The notes beneath the pieces are model-generated. The model saw only the letters and a program-made list of their open reading frames with translations, ran no database searches and was not told where the DNA came from. A stretch of DNA of 64,000 nt from Flavobacterium collinsii (GTDB taxonomy: Bacteria > Bacteroidota > Bacteroidia > Flavobacteriales > Flavobacteriaceae), in assembly GCF_902804485.1 (NCBI RefSeq), contig NZ_CADCST010000083.1:1-64000 (forward strand), given 5' to 3'. Of this stretch, positions 8,901 through 18,200 are shown one piece after another. A program made the position numbers and the translations under genes. Position 1 is the first letter of the stretch, and every line of letters starts with the position of its first letter.

Positions 8901-9602
8901 ATGGATGAAGTACAAAGAATAAAAAAACAGCTTGCAAAAACAGCTACTGAATTTATAAGTGGCGGATTTAGACCAACAAATTCAGCTTCTGAAAGTTGGA
9001 TTGGAAGAGTTTATTTATATAAAGAAGCGGAAGGGATTCCTCTGGACGATAACAACGAATTGATGTGGCCACTGTTTCAATTATGTTTGGAGGGTTTGCC
9101 TTTTGTTCCCGAGATTTTAAAAAGTACAAAAACGATTTCTGTCTTTATTTCTAAGAATATTCCAATGGATTTGACTCCTAATGGAAATAATTGGACATTA
9201 CGTGAATATGGCATTGACGATACACTTATTATTAAAGATTTAAAAAATCCTGTTTCACATCTAAAAGCTTTCCCATTATCAAATAAATTAATTGAGGAAG
9301 ATTATCCTGTTTGGGAAGATTGTTCCTCCATACCAGAGGATGTTACGGACAAGATACTTGAACTTGAAGAATCAAAAACTATTGATAATTATTACGACAT
9401 AGTTGAAAATAATTATAGTCATAAAATTGGAGGTTATCCTAGTTATTGCCAATCAGGAATCGATTTTGGGAACGATTTTGAGTTTGTTATACAGATTTCT
9501 TCTGATGAAAAAGTTAATTTAAATATTGTTGATAACGGCAATATTTATCTGGCAAAAAATAGCAAGACTGGACAATGGGTCTATTATTGTGATTTTTATT
9601 AG
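8901..9602 (+). CDS. YwqG-like (DUF1963) protein
   Basis: 233 residues, ATG start, no signal peptide. The C-terminal half carries features I associate with the YwqG/DUF1963 family: HKIGGYPSYCQ, then DFEFVIQISSD, then an aromatic end WVYYCDFY. The length is typical for the family. YwqG homologues have no established enzymatic activity. They are found near polymorphic-toxin and immunity genes, and here one follows a DUF6892-like giant protein, so a role as a protective or immunity protein is a reasonable guess. The gene is bracketed by inverted copies of a dispersed palindromic repeat, which may reflect movement as a cassette. Confidence 0.6.
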   Translation: MDEVQRIKKQLAKTATEFISGGFRPTNSASESWIGRVYLYKEAEGIPLDDNNELMWPLFQLCLEGLPFVPEILKSTKTISVFISKNIPMDLTPNGNNWTLREYGIDDTLIIKDLKNPVSHLKAFPLSNKLIEEDYPVWEDCSSIPEDVTDKILELEESKTIDNYYDIVENNYSHKIGGYPSYCQSGIDFGNDFEFVIQISSDEKVNLNIVDNGNIYLAKNSKTGQWVYYCDFY

Positions 9603-9663
9603 ATAATTTAAGTGTGACACGATCCAAAAACTTTAATCGTTAGGTTCCGAAGAAAAGATTGAT

Positions 9664-9803
9664 TTTACAGTAACGGATTTTAATGTGTTGGAAATAAAGA
9701 AACATGTTAAAAAAGTTTCGTAGAAACGATCCATTTTGTAGCAACGAATTTTAATCCGTTGGAACCAAAAACAATATGTGGAAAAAGTTCTATAGGAACG
9801 ACT
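9664..9803. repeat. Dispersed palindromic repeat, two degenerate tandem copies, inverted relative to 8774-8859
   Basis: Around 9664-9730 and 9716-9803 the order is (T/C)AACG(G/A)ATTTTAAT.(C/T)GTTGG, a spacer, then a GTT(T/C)..AGAAACGA or GTTC..AGGAACGA palindrome. The reverse complement of the second copy aligns with 8774-8859 over its whole length. The remaining sequence to 9973 holds no gene; around 9925-9960 a CTTTGCG...CTTGCGG stretch resembles an arm of the CGCAAAG-type repeat at 25571-25636. Confidence 0.65.
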
Positions 9804-9973
9804 CATTTAAATTTTGAACCCTCGTGGAGTCACACATCTTGTTTTATGTAAAGATTATAATATTTTGCAACAGCTTTACGGCTCCGCATCTTAGCGAGAG
9901 ATTCTAATCTCCACAAACAAAAGAAGCTGCGGCCTTTGCGTAGCCCCTTGTGCTCCTTGCGGTTTAAAAAAAA

Positions 9974-10444
9974 TCAAACCGGAAGATTCTTCTCAAATGC
10001 CGATCCGAAAGAAAAAAACGAATCTGTACTTCCAACACCTTCAATCTGGTGAATTTGTTCGTATAAAATTTTACGAAGTTCTTCGTTATTGATAGCGACA
10101 ATTTTTATGAACAAAGCATACTTTCCGGAAACCCAATGGCACTCTACAACCTCTGGAATTTCTTTTAATTTTTCGGCAATTGAATAGGAAAAACGCGCCT
10201 CTTTGGTTACAATTCCGGTGTACGTAGTAGTCTCAAAACCAATTTCTTTTGGATTTAACTTTACCGAAAAACCGGTAATCACTCCCGATTCCTGTAACTT
10301 CTTAACCCTTAAATGAACTAATGAATTGGAGATGTTTAATTCTTTGGCTAAATCCGAAAAAGAGATTCTTCCATTTTTGCTTAGCATTTGTATGATTTCG
10401 CGATCTAAATAGTCAGTATTTTCATTCTTCTTGATGTTTGCCAT
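9974..10444 (-). CDS. Lrp/AsnC-family transcriptional regulator
   Basis: 156 residues. Residues ~12-60 form the winged helix-turn-helix (LDREIIQMLSKNGRISFSD, then LAKELNISNSLVHLRVKKL) and residues ~75-150 the RAM/ligand domain (TTYTGIVTKEA, CHWVSGKYALFIKIVA, GSTDSFFSFG). These regulators form octamers or higher dimers and sense amino acids. The gene is divergent from the DUF1338 gene across a 189-bp gap holding two palindromic boxes. It is therefore the obvious local regulator of the hydroxylysine/aminoadipate block, probably responding to an amino-acid intermediate such as hydroxylysine or aminoadipate; the ligand is my inference. Confidence 0.85.
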   Translation of the reverse strand: MANIKKNENTDYLDREIIQMLSKNGRISFSDLAKELNISNSLVHLRVKKLQESGVITGFSVKLNPKEIGFETTTYTGIVTKEARFSYSIAEKLKEIPEVVECHWVSGKYALFIKIVAINNEELRKILYEQIHQIEGVGSTDSFFSFGSAFEKNLPV

Positions 10445-10569
10445 GGTTAGTGCTAGTTTAGAGATTTCTATTATTTTGACAATTCTTAAGTTAAAACGGG
10501 TTTTATAAATGTCAAAATTACAAAAAAAACAGTGTGAAGTGTCGAATTTTAAATAAACGTATATCTATG

Positions 10570-10615
10570 GTGTTATAATAACACTATTATATATAATTTT
10601 GTGTCATAATCACAC
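10570..10615 (+). promoter_or_regulatory. Two palindromic boxes, likely Lrp/AsnC operators
   Basis: GTGTTATAATAACAC (10570-10584) is a perfect 15-bp palindrome. GTGTCATAATCACAC (10601-10615) is the same box with two changes. The similarity extends into a 22-bp direct repeat (both boxes are followed by TATT.TA) with a period of 31 bp, three helical turns. Lrp-type proteins bind 15-bp palindromes in phased arrays, and the boxes lie between the Lrp-like gene and the gene it faces, flanking and touching the -7 element at 10594. Confidence 0.65.
10594..10601 (+). promoter_or_regulatory. -7 element (TAATTTTG) of the promoter for the DUF1338 gene
   Basis: TAATTTTG matches TAnnTTTG and lies 33 bp before the ATG at 10634. 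It sits between the two palindromic boxes and its last base is the first base of the downstream box, so a bound regulator would block or remodel it. No clean -33 TTG is seen at the usual distance, which fits a regulated promoter. Confidence 0.5.
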
Positions 10616-10633
10616 TATTTTAACAAAACAGAA

Positions 10634-11449
10634 ATGGATAAAAATCAATTACTTATGAAATTATGGGAGCAGTATGCCAATATTACCCCATCTGCAAGAA
10701 AAATACATGAATTACTAGAAGAAAGAGGTGAAGTGATAAAAAATGACCATATCGCTATTCGTACTTTCAATGATAAGCGTGTAAATATTGAGGTTCTGGA
10801 AAAGCCTTTTTTGAATGTTGGTTATGAAGCAAGAGGAGAATATAATTTTGAAAGTAAAAAATTGTTTGCCAGACATTACGAACACCTTACAGATAAAGAT
10901 GCTCCAAGAATTTTTATTTCGGAGTTGGAGTTGGAAAAATGTTCTCCTGAATTGCAGGAGACTGTACAGGGTATTCTGAACAGTTGTGACGCAGATTTAT
11001 TTAATAATCCTGAGTTGGTTTTGAGTGGTTCTGTGTGGAATGGAAATTCACAGGCAGTGTATAAATCATTATTGGACGAGTCAGAGTATGCGGCATGGAT
11101 GTATGTATATGGATTCAGAGTCAATCACTTTACCATTAATACCAATGCTTTAAAAGAGTTTAAAACTTTAGAAGAACTTAATCACTTTTTGGAAGAGAGT
11201 GGATGGAAATTAAATGCATCGGGTGGAAAAATCAAAGGTACTCCGGAGCAATTACTGGAACAATCCAGTACACTTGCTGATTTGTATCTAGTCGATTTTG
11301 AAGAAGGTGCCTTAGAAATACCATCTTGTTATTATGAGTTTGCACTTCGTTACCCAATGGCAAACGGAGAATTGTATCAGGGATTTGTAGCCTCATCTGC
11401 CGATAAGATATTTGAGAGTACCGATGTAAAGTTGCAGGAAATTAAATAA
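10634..11449 (+). CDS. hglS: DUF1338 / 2-oxoadipate dioxygenase/decarboxylase (HglS type)
   Basis: 271 residues, close in pattern to the DUF1338 family. The founding member, HglS of Pseudomonas putida, is a non-haem Fe(II) enzyme converting 2-oxoadipate and O2 to D-2-hydroxyglutarate and CO2. The expected metal triad can be placed at H39 (NDHIAIRTF), H165 (FRVNHFTIN) and E235 (CYYEFALRYP). An Arg four residues after the first His (R43) matches the substrate Arg described for HglS. The protein is shorter than HglS but in the range of Bacteroidota members. It is the first gene downstream of the Lrp boxes and is followed by aminoadipate semialdehyde dehydrogenase, placing it in hydroxylysine/lysine degradation. 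Start ATG 10634. Confidence 0.8.
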   Translation: MDKNQLLMKLWEQYANITPSARKIHELLEERGEVIKNDHIAIRTFNDKRVNIEVLEKPFLNVGYEARGEYNFESKKLFARHYEHLTDKDAPRIFISELELEKCSPELQETVQGILNSCDADLFNNPELVLSGSVWNGNSQAVYKSLLDESEYAAWMYVYGFRVNHFTINTNALKEFKTLEELNHFLEESGWKLNASGGKIKGTPEQLLEQSSTLADLYLVDFEEGALEIPSCYYEFALRYPMANGELYQGFVASSADKIFESTDVKLQEIK

Positions 11450-11491
11450 TTACAAGAAATAAATTAATTGAGTATAAGGAAAAAAATCTGA

Positions 11492-11634
11492 TTTAACACA
11501 TAGAAACATAGATTGTATGTGAAAAAAAAGAATGTAAAAAAAGAAATACATTTCTTTCACATAGCCGGTAATGTGTATTTAAAATAAGTGAAACGTCTTT
11601 TTATAAGTACAAAACCTATGTCTCTATGTGTTTA
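11492..11634. repeat. ~143-bp terminal-inverted-repeat element, copy 1
   Basis: Left end TTAACACATAGAAACATAG and right end CTATGTCTCTATGTGTTTA are inverted repeats with few mismatches. The interior, reverse-complemented, matches the interiors of copies 2 (20432-20570) and 3 (28740-28876), for example AAAAAGACGTTTCA and TGTGAAAGAAATG. It is non-coding and MITE-like, and sits between the DUF1338 and dehydrogenase genes. Confidence 0.75.
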
Positions 11635-11779
11635 AAAGAAATTCCCCCAATTAAGTACAATCATTTTACAACCAGCTTTTAAGATAAAAAATAGTTGAAG
11701 AGACGAAGGTCATTTTTTGCCTTTCGAACTTCTTTTTAAAGAGATTAAAAGTTGAATAATCAATATTAAAAAAGTCGTA

Positions 11780-13333
11780 ATGGCAGTAACAGAATTACAA
11801 TTCGGAATAAAACAAGCTTTAAGCCAATTGGGCATAAAGGATATTAATGAGGGAACTTCAACCGGATTGAACCATTTTTCAAACGGCGAAATCCTTGAAA
11901 GTTATTCTCCGGTTGATGGGCAATTGATTGCAAAAGTTAAAACATCAACGGCTGCAGATTACGAGAAAGTAATGGAGTCGGCAACGGCTGCTTTTAAACA
12001 GTTCAGATTGATGCCGGCACCGCAACGTGGAGAAATCGTACGCCAGTTTGGTGAGAAGCTGCGTGAGCGCAAAGAAGCATTAGGAAAATTGGTTTCGTAC
12101 GAAATGGGGAAATCCTTGCAGGAAGGTTATGGAGAAGTGCAGGAAATGATTGATATCTGCGATTTTGCAGTAGGGCTTTCACGTCAGTTACACGGATTAA
12201 CGATGCACTCAGAACGTCCGGGACATCGTATGTACGAGCAATACCATTCTTTGGGAGTGGTAGGAATTATTTCGGCATTCAACTTTCCGGTGGCTGTTTG
12301 GGCATGGAATACAGCATTGGCGTGGATTTGTGGTGATGTTTGCGTTTGGAAACCTTCAGAAAAAACACCTATCTGTGCGATTGCCTGTCAAAACATTATA
12401 AGTGAAGTCATCAGAGAAAACAATTTACCGGAAGGTATTTCGGGGTTAATCAATGGTGATTATAAAATAGGAGAACTACTGACCAAGGATACTCGTATTC
12501 CTTTAATTTCGGCTACCGGTTCTACCCGTATGGGAAAAATTGTGGCGCAGGTAGTTGCAGGACGTTTGGGAAGATCATTACTGGAATTAGGCGGAAACAA
12601 TGCGATCATTGTAACACCTGATGCCGATATTAAGATGACGGTTATTGGTGCTGTTTTTGGTGCCGTTGGAACGGCGGGGCAAAGATGCACGTCAACCCGT
12701 CGTTTAATCATCCACGAAAGTATTTACGATAAAGTAAAAGATGCGATAGTGGCTGCCTACAAGCAACTTCGCATTGGAAATCCGCTGGATGAGAACAATC
12801 ATGTTGGTCCTTTAATTGATACTCAGGCGGTCGAAATGTACCAACAAGCTTTGGAGCAAGTGGTAGCTGAAGGTGGAAAAATTCTGGTAGAAGGCGGTGT
12901 ACTTTCAGGCTCCGGATATGAAAGCGGATGTTACGTAAAACCTGCTATAGCCGAGGCCGAGAACTCATTTGAAATTGTACAGCACGAAACTTTTGCCCCA
13001 GTCTTGTACTTACTAAAATATTCCGGAACTGTCGAAAATGCAATCGCAATTCAAAACGGTGTAGGACAAGGTTTGTCTTCTGCAATTATGACTAATAATT
13101 TAAGAGAAGCCGAATTGTTTTTATCTGTTACAGGTTCTGACTGTGGAATTGCAAATGTCAATATTGGTACATCCGGTGCCGAAATTGGTGGAGCATTTGG
13201 CGGAGAAAAAGAAACAGGCGGAGGGAGAGAATCCGGCTCCGATGCCTGGAAAGTGTATATGCGCAGACAAACCAATACCATTAATTACACGACTAGTTTG
13301 CCATTGGCACAAGGAATTAAATTTGACTTATAA
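11780..13333 (+). CDS. amaB: L-2-aminoadipate-6-semialdehyde dehydrogenase (antiquitin/ALDH7 type)
   Basis: 517 residues with the layout of aldehyde dehydrogenase family 7 (ALDH7A1/antiquitin; AmaB/Pcd in bacteria), which oxidises 2-aminoadipate semialdehyde to 2-aminoadipate with NAD+. Visible features are the NAD-binding segment ATGSTRMGKIVAQ, the general base E269 in LLELGGNNA and the catalytic C303 in GTAGQRCTSTRR. The ALDH7-type substrate-loop sequences EMGKSLQEGYGEVQEMIDICDFAV (key residues only: K, E, DICDFA) and GGAFGGEKETGGGRESGSDAWK (key residues GGEKETGGGRE) are also present. It is cytoplasmic. It would receive the semialdehyde from the kinase/phospho-lyase fusion at 23266-25563 and deliver aminoadipate towards the HglS-type enzyme. 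A SusCD/glycosidase block separates it from the fusion gene. Confidence 0.85.
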   Translation: MAVTELQFGIKQALSQLGIKDINEGTSTGLNHFSNGEILESYSPVDGQLIAKVKTSTAADYEKVMESATAAFKQFRLMPAPQRGEIVRQFGEKLRERKEALGKLVSYEMGKSLQEGYGEVQEMIDICDFAVGLSRQLHGLTMHSERPGHRMYEQYHSLGVVGIISAFNFPVAVWAWNTALAWICGDVCVWKPSEKTPICAIACQNIISEVIRENNLPEGISGLINGDYKIGELLTKDTRIPLISATGSTRMGKIVAQVVAGRLGRSLLELGGNNAIIVTPDADIKMTVIGAVFGAVGTAGQRCTSTRRLIIHESIYDKVKDAIVAAYKQLRIGNPLDENNHVGPLIDTQAVEMYQQALEQVVAEGGKILVEGGVLSGSGYESGCYVKPAIAEAENSFEIVQHETFAPVLYLLKYSGTVENAIAIQNGVGQGLSSAIMTNNLREAELFLSVTGSDCGIANVNIGTSGAEIGGAFGGEKETGGGRESGSDAWKVYMRRQTNTINYTTSLPLAQGIKFDL

Positions 13334-13390
13334 GCCGAATTAGAACTAAAGCTTATATAAAAATCAAAACAAAGAGAATACCTGCATTGA

Positions 13391-13420
13391 ATAAGACAGT
13401 TTTACAAAAGACTGTCTTAT
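13391..13420 (+). terminator. 10-bp perfect inverted repeat after the dehydrogenase gene
   Basis: ATAAGACAGT (13391-13400) and ACTGTCTTAT (13411-13420) pair perfectly around a 10-nt loop, 58 bp after the stop. No T-run follows, so it may be a weak or Rho-assisted terminator, an RNA-stabilising hairpin, or an operator in the leader of the SusC gene, whose start is 68 bp downstream. Confidence 0.4.
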
Positions 13421-13488
13421 AAGGTGCCCGCTTACAAATAAAAAACAAACAAAAAACGAAATTTTAATTAACCAAAACCATTACCAAA

Positions 13489-16400
13489 ATGAAAAAACTA
13501 CTCATTAGGAAATTAAATTTTATTCCTTTACTGTTATGCTTGTGGTTGCCAAACATCAACTTTGCGCAAGTAAATCAGGCGCAAAAAACCATTTCCGGAA
13601 AAGTCATTGATGATAAGAATAATACGTTGCCGGGCGTGAGTATTTCTATTAAAGACTCTAAATATAATGCCGCAACTGATATTGACGGAAATTATACTTT
13701 AGTATATTCATCAAGTCTTGTTAATCCGGTGATTGTTTTTTCATACATGGGATTTATTGAGAAAAGTGAAGCGGTAAACAACCGTTCGGAACTTTCAATT
13801 ATCATGCAGGAAGAAACCAATAAACTGAATGAAGTAGTGGTTATTGGTTATGGTTCTCAGAAAAAAAGTAACGTTACCGGGGCAATTTCTACTGTTAAAA
13901 AAGAAAGCCTCGAAACAAGAGCTACAACAAGTCCGGCTGAAGCACTTCAAGGCTTGGTTGCAGGGGTAAACGTGCAAAAAAGCGGTGGTGTGGCAGGGGC
14001 TTCTGTGAGCGTAAAAATCCGTGGGGTAAATACCTTTGGAGCTACAGAACCACTTTATATTATTGATGGATTTCAAGGGTCTATTAATACTATAAATCCA
14101 ACCAATATTGAATCTATGGAGGTACTGAAAGATGGTGCTGCAGCGGCAATTTACGGATCTGTTGCTGCGAATGGTGTTATTATTGTAACGACTAAAAACG
14201 GACAAAAAGAAGGTGTAAAAGTAGATTTTAGCTCTTTTTTAAGCATCACAAATCCATCCAAAACATTAGATTTATTAGATGCTGACGGATACCGCACCGT
14301 TCACAAAAGAATGTATGATGAATACAATAAATATGCAACTTCGCCAAAAGCGCTTCCTGCTTATATAAACGCTCCATCTGATATCAATACAGATTGGCAG
14401 GATGAAGTTTTTCGTTCCGGATTTACACAAAACTACGGTTTAGGAATTCAGGGAAGACAAGGAGATTTTAAATTTGCTTTGTATGGTAACTTCGTAAAAC
14501 AGAAAGGAATTGTAATTGACAATCAATTTGGTTCGCAAACGGCCAGTGCAAGAGTAAGTTTTAAAAAATCTATTTTTGACATAGACGGGAAAATGGCCTA
14601 TATCGGAACACAAAATGCATTGCCTAATTTTCAATTGAAAGAGGTATACACCATGTCTCCTTTAGTTCCTGTTTATGATGATAAAGAAGAATATGGTTAT
14701 GGATTAACGAACAAAAATGGTCTGCCAGCCGGAACAAACCCTGTTGCCGAAGAACATTTTAAGAAAAGCAATGATGTAGGACAGGATATTACAGCTAATA
14801 TTGCGGCAACAGCTAATATTGCACCTTGGTTAAAATATAAATTAGCGTATTCTTACCGTGTGAAGAACAACCAGCAAACTGCACATTTTCCACCGTACAT
14901 TGCCAATCCAAAAGAGGTACATCTTTATCCGTTGCAAAGTGAGTTAAGAACAACCTGGAACGAGCAAATATTAGACAACATTATAACAATTGATAAAACT
15001 TTTGGTAAACATGTTTTTGGTTTAATGATTGGTAACACTTTTAATAGCCAGGCATCTAACTGGAATGAGGTAAGTGTAGAAGGAAAAACAACAGATTATA
15101 CAGTGGATAACGGACAATTGGTTTCTATAGACCGTCCATCAGGATTTCTTGATCCGGGATTTGAAACTATTGGTGCCGGAAAAGGAGGAACGTATGCTGC
15201 AGACGGATCAAAGTTTCAGTACAATCGTGTTTCTTTCTTTAGCAGGTTAAATTATTCTTACAATGATCGTTATTTGTTACAAATGACCGTTAGAAGAGAC
15301 GGTTCTTCTAAGTTTGGAGCCGACAGCCGTTGGGGAACTTTCCCATCTATTGCATTAGGATGGAAAATTGAACAGGAAGATTTTTTCCCGAAAGATATTT
15401 TTATCTCTACTTTAAAATTACGTGCCAGCTGGGGACAATTGGGTAACGAGGCAGCTTTAGGATATTACTCTGCAAATACATTGATTAATACAGGTAATAG
15501 CTTAGGTTCAGGTTATGTTCAGGGAATTGGAAGCAACCCTTGGCCAGGAAGCATTGCAAAAGCTTTGGAAAACAGAAACCTGCAATGGGAAACTACAGAT
15601 TCTAAAAATATTGGTATCGATTATACCCTTTTAAAAGGAAAAATTAGCGGTTCGATGAACTACTACCACAATGTGACCGATAATTTATTAATCACAAAAA
15701 GACTGGCTCCATCTGCCGGAGTGGATGACCCGATTCTTAACGTAGGTAAAATTAGTAACAGCGGATTTGAATTTGAAGTAAATTACCGCGATCAGGTTAA
15801 TGAATTAAAATACAATGCAGGTTTGAATTTTACAACGCTTAAAAACAAAGTGGTAGCACTTGCTAATGAAGGACAGACCATTTATGGAGAAGGATTAAAA
15901 TTCGGAGACGAGCATTTTCCAACTCAGGCACGCGTAGGAAACCCTATTAGTGGATTCTATCTGTACAAAACAGATGGTATTTTTCAAACTACTCAAGAGG
16001 TAGCGGCTCATAATAAAAATGGTGTTTTATTACAGCCAAATGCTCAGCCGGGAGATATTCGCTTTAAAGATTTAAACGATGATGGTGTTATTGATGATAA
16101 AGATAAAGCCTATGCCGGAACCGGTTTACCAAAAGTTGAAGTAAATCTTACTTTAGGTGCAAGTTATAAAGGCTTTGATTTCTCAGCTTTGATTGGAAGC
16201 GGTTGGGGGAATAAATTGTACAACGGAAACCGTTATTTTTATGAGTCTATGAACTCCGGAACCAACATGCTGGCTTCGACTTTAAATTCATGGACACCTG
16301 ATAACCACAGTGATATTCCAAGAGCTGTATTGCAGGACCCTAACGGAAACAGCCGTGAGTCAGATCGTTTTCTGGAAAGTGGAAATTTTATAAGAATGCG

Positions 16401-16620
16401 TCAATTGCAATTAGGATATACTGTCCCAAGCAGCATGTTGGGCAAAGCAAAAATGGACAAACTTAGATTTTATGTGAGTGTAGAGAATTTATTTACTATC
16501 ACTAATTATTCTGGTATTGATCCTGAGTTTTCACGTGCATCTGTGCTTAATACTGGTATTGATCGTTTTGTGTATCCATTTACAAGATCGTTTGTATCGG
16601 GTATTCAGTATATATTTTAA
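13489..16620 (+). CDS. susC: SusC/RagA-family TonB-linked outer membrane transporter
   Basis: 1043 residues: signal peptide (LLLCLWLPNINFAQ), a carboxypeptidase-regulatory-like domain at ~33-115 (SGKVIDDKNNTLPGVSISIKD), the SusC plug with NEVVVIGYGSQKKSNVTGAI at ~120, and a long beta-barrel ending in aromatic F. These proteins pair with a SusD lipoprotein and import oligosaccharides or peptides across the outer membrane with TonB energy. Here the SusD gene follows after 24 bp, then two glycosidases. The pair lies between the aminoadipate semialdehyde dehydrogenase and the hydroxylysine kinase fusion, so I propose that it imports glucosyl-galactosyl-hydroxylysine or small glycopeptides. No anti-sigma or hybrid two-component regulator, common next to glycan loci, is present; control probably comes from the Lrp-like protein. 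Confidence 0.9.
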   Translation: MKKLLIRKLNFIPLLLCLWLPNINFAQVNQAQKTISGKVIDDKNNTLPGVSISIKDSKYNAATDIDGNYTLVYSSSLVNPVIVFSYMGFIEKSEAVNNRSELSIIMQEETNKLNEVVVIGYGSQKKSNVTGAISTVKKESLETRATTSPAEALQGLVAGVNVQKSGGVAGASVSVKIRGVNTFGATEPLYIIDGFQGSINTINPTNIESMEVLKDGAAAAIYGSVAANGVIIVTTKNGQKEGVKVDFSSFLSITNPSKTLDLLDADGYRTVHKRMYDEYNKYATSPKALPAYINAPSDINTDWQDEVFRSGFTQNYGLGIQGRQGDFKFALYGNFVKQKGIVIDNQFGSQTASARVSFKKSIFDIDGKMAYIGTQNALPNFQLKEVYTMSPLVPVYDDKEEYGYGLTNKNGLPAGTNPVAEEHFKKSNDVGQDITANIAATANIAPWLKYKLAYSYRVKNNQQTAHFPPYIANPKEVHLYPLQSELRTTWNEQILDNIITIDKTFGKHVFGLMIGNTFNSQASNWNEVSVEGKTTDYTVDNGQLVSIDRPSGFLDPGFETIGAGKGGTYAADGSKFQYNRVSFFSRLNYSYNDRYLLQMTVRRDGSSKFGADSRWGTFPSIALGWKIEQEDFFPKDIFISTLKLRASWGQLGNEAALGYYSANTLINTGNSLGSGYVQGIGSNPWPGSIAKALENRNLQWETTDSKNIGIDYTLLKGKISGSMNYYHNVTDNLLITKRLAPSAGVDDPILNVGKISNSGFEFEVNYRDQVNELKYNAGLNFTTLKNKVVALANEGQTIYGEGLKFGDEHFPTQARVGNPISGFYLYKTDGIFQTTQEVAAHNKNGVLLQPNAQPGDIRFKDLNDDGVIDDKDKAYAGTGLPKVEVNLTLGASYKGFDFSALIGSGWGNKLYNGNRYFYESMNSGTNMLASTLNSWTPDNHSDIPRAVLQDPNGNSRESDRFLESGNFIRMRQLQLGYTVPSSMLGKAKMDKLRFYVSVENLFTITNYSGIDPEFSRASVLNTGIDRFVYPFTRSFVSGIQYIF

Positions 16621-16644
16621 TTCTATTTTATAAAAGACACCATC

Positions 16645-18144
16645 ATGAAAAAGATATTTTTATTATTATCCACTATAGGTCTGTTGACTATTACAAGTTG
16701 TAGTGATTATCTGGAGCAACAATCTCCAGACCAACTTACCTCAGATAATTTCTGGAGAAATAAGACTGATGCAGAATCAGCTTTGGCAGCAACGTACGGA
16801 CAGCTTGAATGCGCCACTAACCGATGGTCTTTCGCCGAGATAAAATGGCCGGTAGAAGCATATCGTGAAGATATAAACGAACTGGGGAGTGATGCTTTAA
16901 ATTACCAAAATTGGGTAGAACTTTCGACTTTTACTTATACCAATGGAAACAGCCAGTTTACCAGCTATTGGGGAATTAATTACAGAGGAATCAGTAATGC
17001 CAATCAGGTTATTGATAAATTACCACAGGTTCCGGCTTCTAAATTAACAGATGGGGATCGCAAACAAATTGAAGCTGAAGCTCGTTTTTTACGTGCCTAT
17101 TACCACATGAAATTGCTTTTAAACTGGGACAAAATTTATGTTAGAGATAAATATGTAACCAAAGAAAGTGATCTGAATATTCCTCTTTCTACACGTGCAG
17201 AAGCTTGGGATTTTATCACAAAAGAATTTAAAGCGGTTGCAGATGTGTTGCCTGCAAAACAATCTACAGATAAAACAGGTCGCGCAACAAGTGGTGCAGC
17301 GAATAGTTACCTTGGTTTTGCATATTTAACCAGAGCTTACGAAGAAACAGCTCAAAAACAAAGTTTCTTAACCGAAGCACTTACTGCATTGAATAAAGTA
17401 CAGGGGTATGAGTTAGTTAAAGACTATGTTTCCATGTTTGATGGAACGACAAAAAATAGTAAAGAGTCTATTTTTGAATTGCAATTTTCAGAAACTAGTG
17501 CCAATGGAGCTTTTTATCGTAATGCTCTTCACTATTGGATGGCAGCCGGAGAACTAGGAGGATGGGATGAAATTCTTCCAAGTGCGATGCTGATAAATGA
17601 ATTCAAAAAAGAAGGAAAAATTGCTACTACAGGAAATTATGATACCCGTTTGTACAGCACAATTTTCTTTAAAGACCCTTATTTCAATGATGCGAATAAT
17701 CCAATGGTATTAGGCGCTACTTATGATGAAAGATTTGAAGGTAAAGACAAACCAGTCTATCGCAGGTACATACCAAATACTCAGGAAAAAATGGATCAGG
17801 AGTTTACAGCGATCAACATTCCTTTAATGAGATATGCAAATGTATTGTTGATGCAAGCTGAGGTATTGAATGAGTTGGGACGCACGGGAGAAGCTATTCC
17901 ATACATCAACAAAGTTCGTGAAAGAGCTGATATGCCAGCGATGACGGGAACTACTACAGCAGCTGTTAAAGCTCAGATCGAACATGAAAGAATTATAGAG
18001 TTTCCGTTAGAAAACTATCGTTTTTATGACTTACGTCGTTGGGGAAAAACTAAAGCAGCACTTGATGCAGTGGGGCGTACCGGTTTTGATACCGCAAAAA
18101 ATAGCTTTTACCCAATTCCATTAACAGAAACACAAGCAAATTAA
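16645..18144 (+). CDS. susD: SusD/RagB-family surface lipoprotein
   Basis: 499 residues with a lipoprotein signal ending LLTITSC (lipidated Cys), followed by SDYLEQQSPDQLTSDNFWRN, typical of the SusD N-terminus. The TPR-like helices include AEARFLRAYYHMKLLLNWD and the C-terminal signature ERIIEFPLENYRFYDLRRWG (given as key motif ERIIEF..RFYDLRRW). SusD forms the lid over the SusC barrel and binds the ligand. The start is 24 bp after the SusC stop, and a strong terminator follows the stop after about 56 bp, so susCD form their own transcription unit end. Confidence 0.9.
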   Translation: MKKIFLLLSTIGLLTITSCSDYLEQQSPDQLTSDNFWRNKTDAESALAATYGQLECATNRWSFAEIKWPVEAYREDINELGSDALNYQNWVELSTFTYTNGNSQFTSYWGINYRGISNANQVIDKLPQVPASKLTDGDRKQIEAEARFLRAYYHMKLLLNWDKIYVRDKYVTKESDLNIPLSTRAEAWDFITKEFKAVADVLPAKQSTDKTGRATSGAANSYLGFAYLTRAYEETAQKQSFLTEALTALNKVQGYELVKDYVSMFDGTTKNSKESIFELQFSETSANGAFYRNALHYWMAAGELGGWDEILPSAMLINEFKKEGKIATTGNYDTRLYSTIFFKDPYFNDANNPMVLGATYDERFEGKDKPVYRRYIPNTQEKMDQEFTAINIPLMRYANVLLMQAEVLNELGRTGEAIPYINKVRERADMPAMTGTTTAAVKAQIEHERIIEFPLENYRFYDLRRWGKTKAALDAVGRTGFDTAKNSFYPIPLTETQAN

Positions 18145-18200
18145 CGATTTAACAAAAAGAAATCAATTCCTAAAAGTTGATTTTCAATAAAGATTTTAAT

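Noticed and set aside
10634..13333. Reading the locus as ordinary lysine degradation through lysine 6-aminotransferase or dehydrogenase
   Set aside because: No lysine 6-dehydrogenase or saccharopine enzyme is present, and the class III PLP domain is fused to a kinase, which points to a phosphorylated substrate; lysine remains a fallback explanation.
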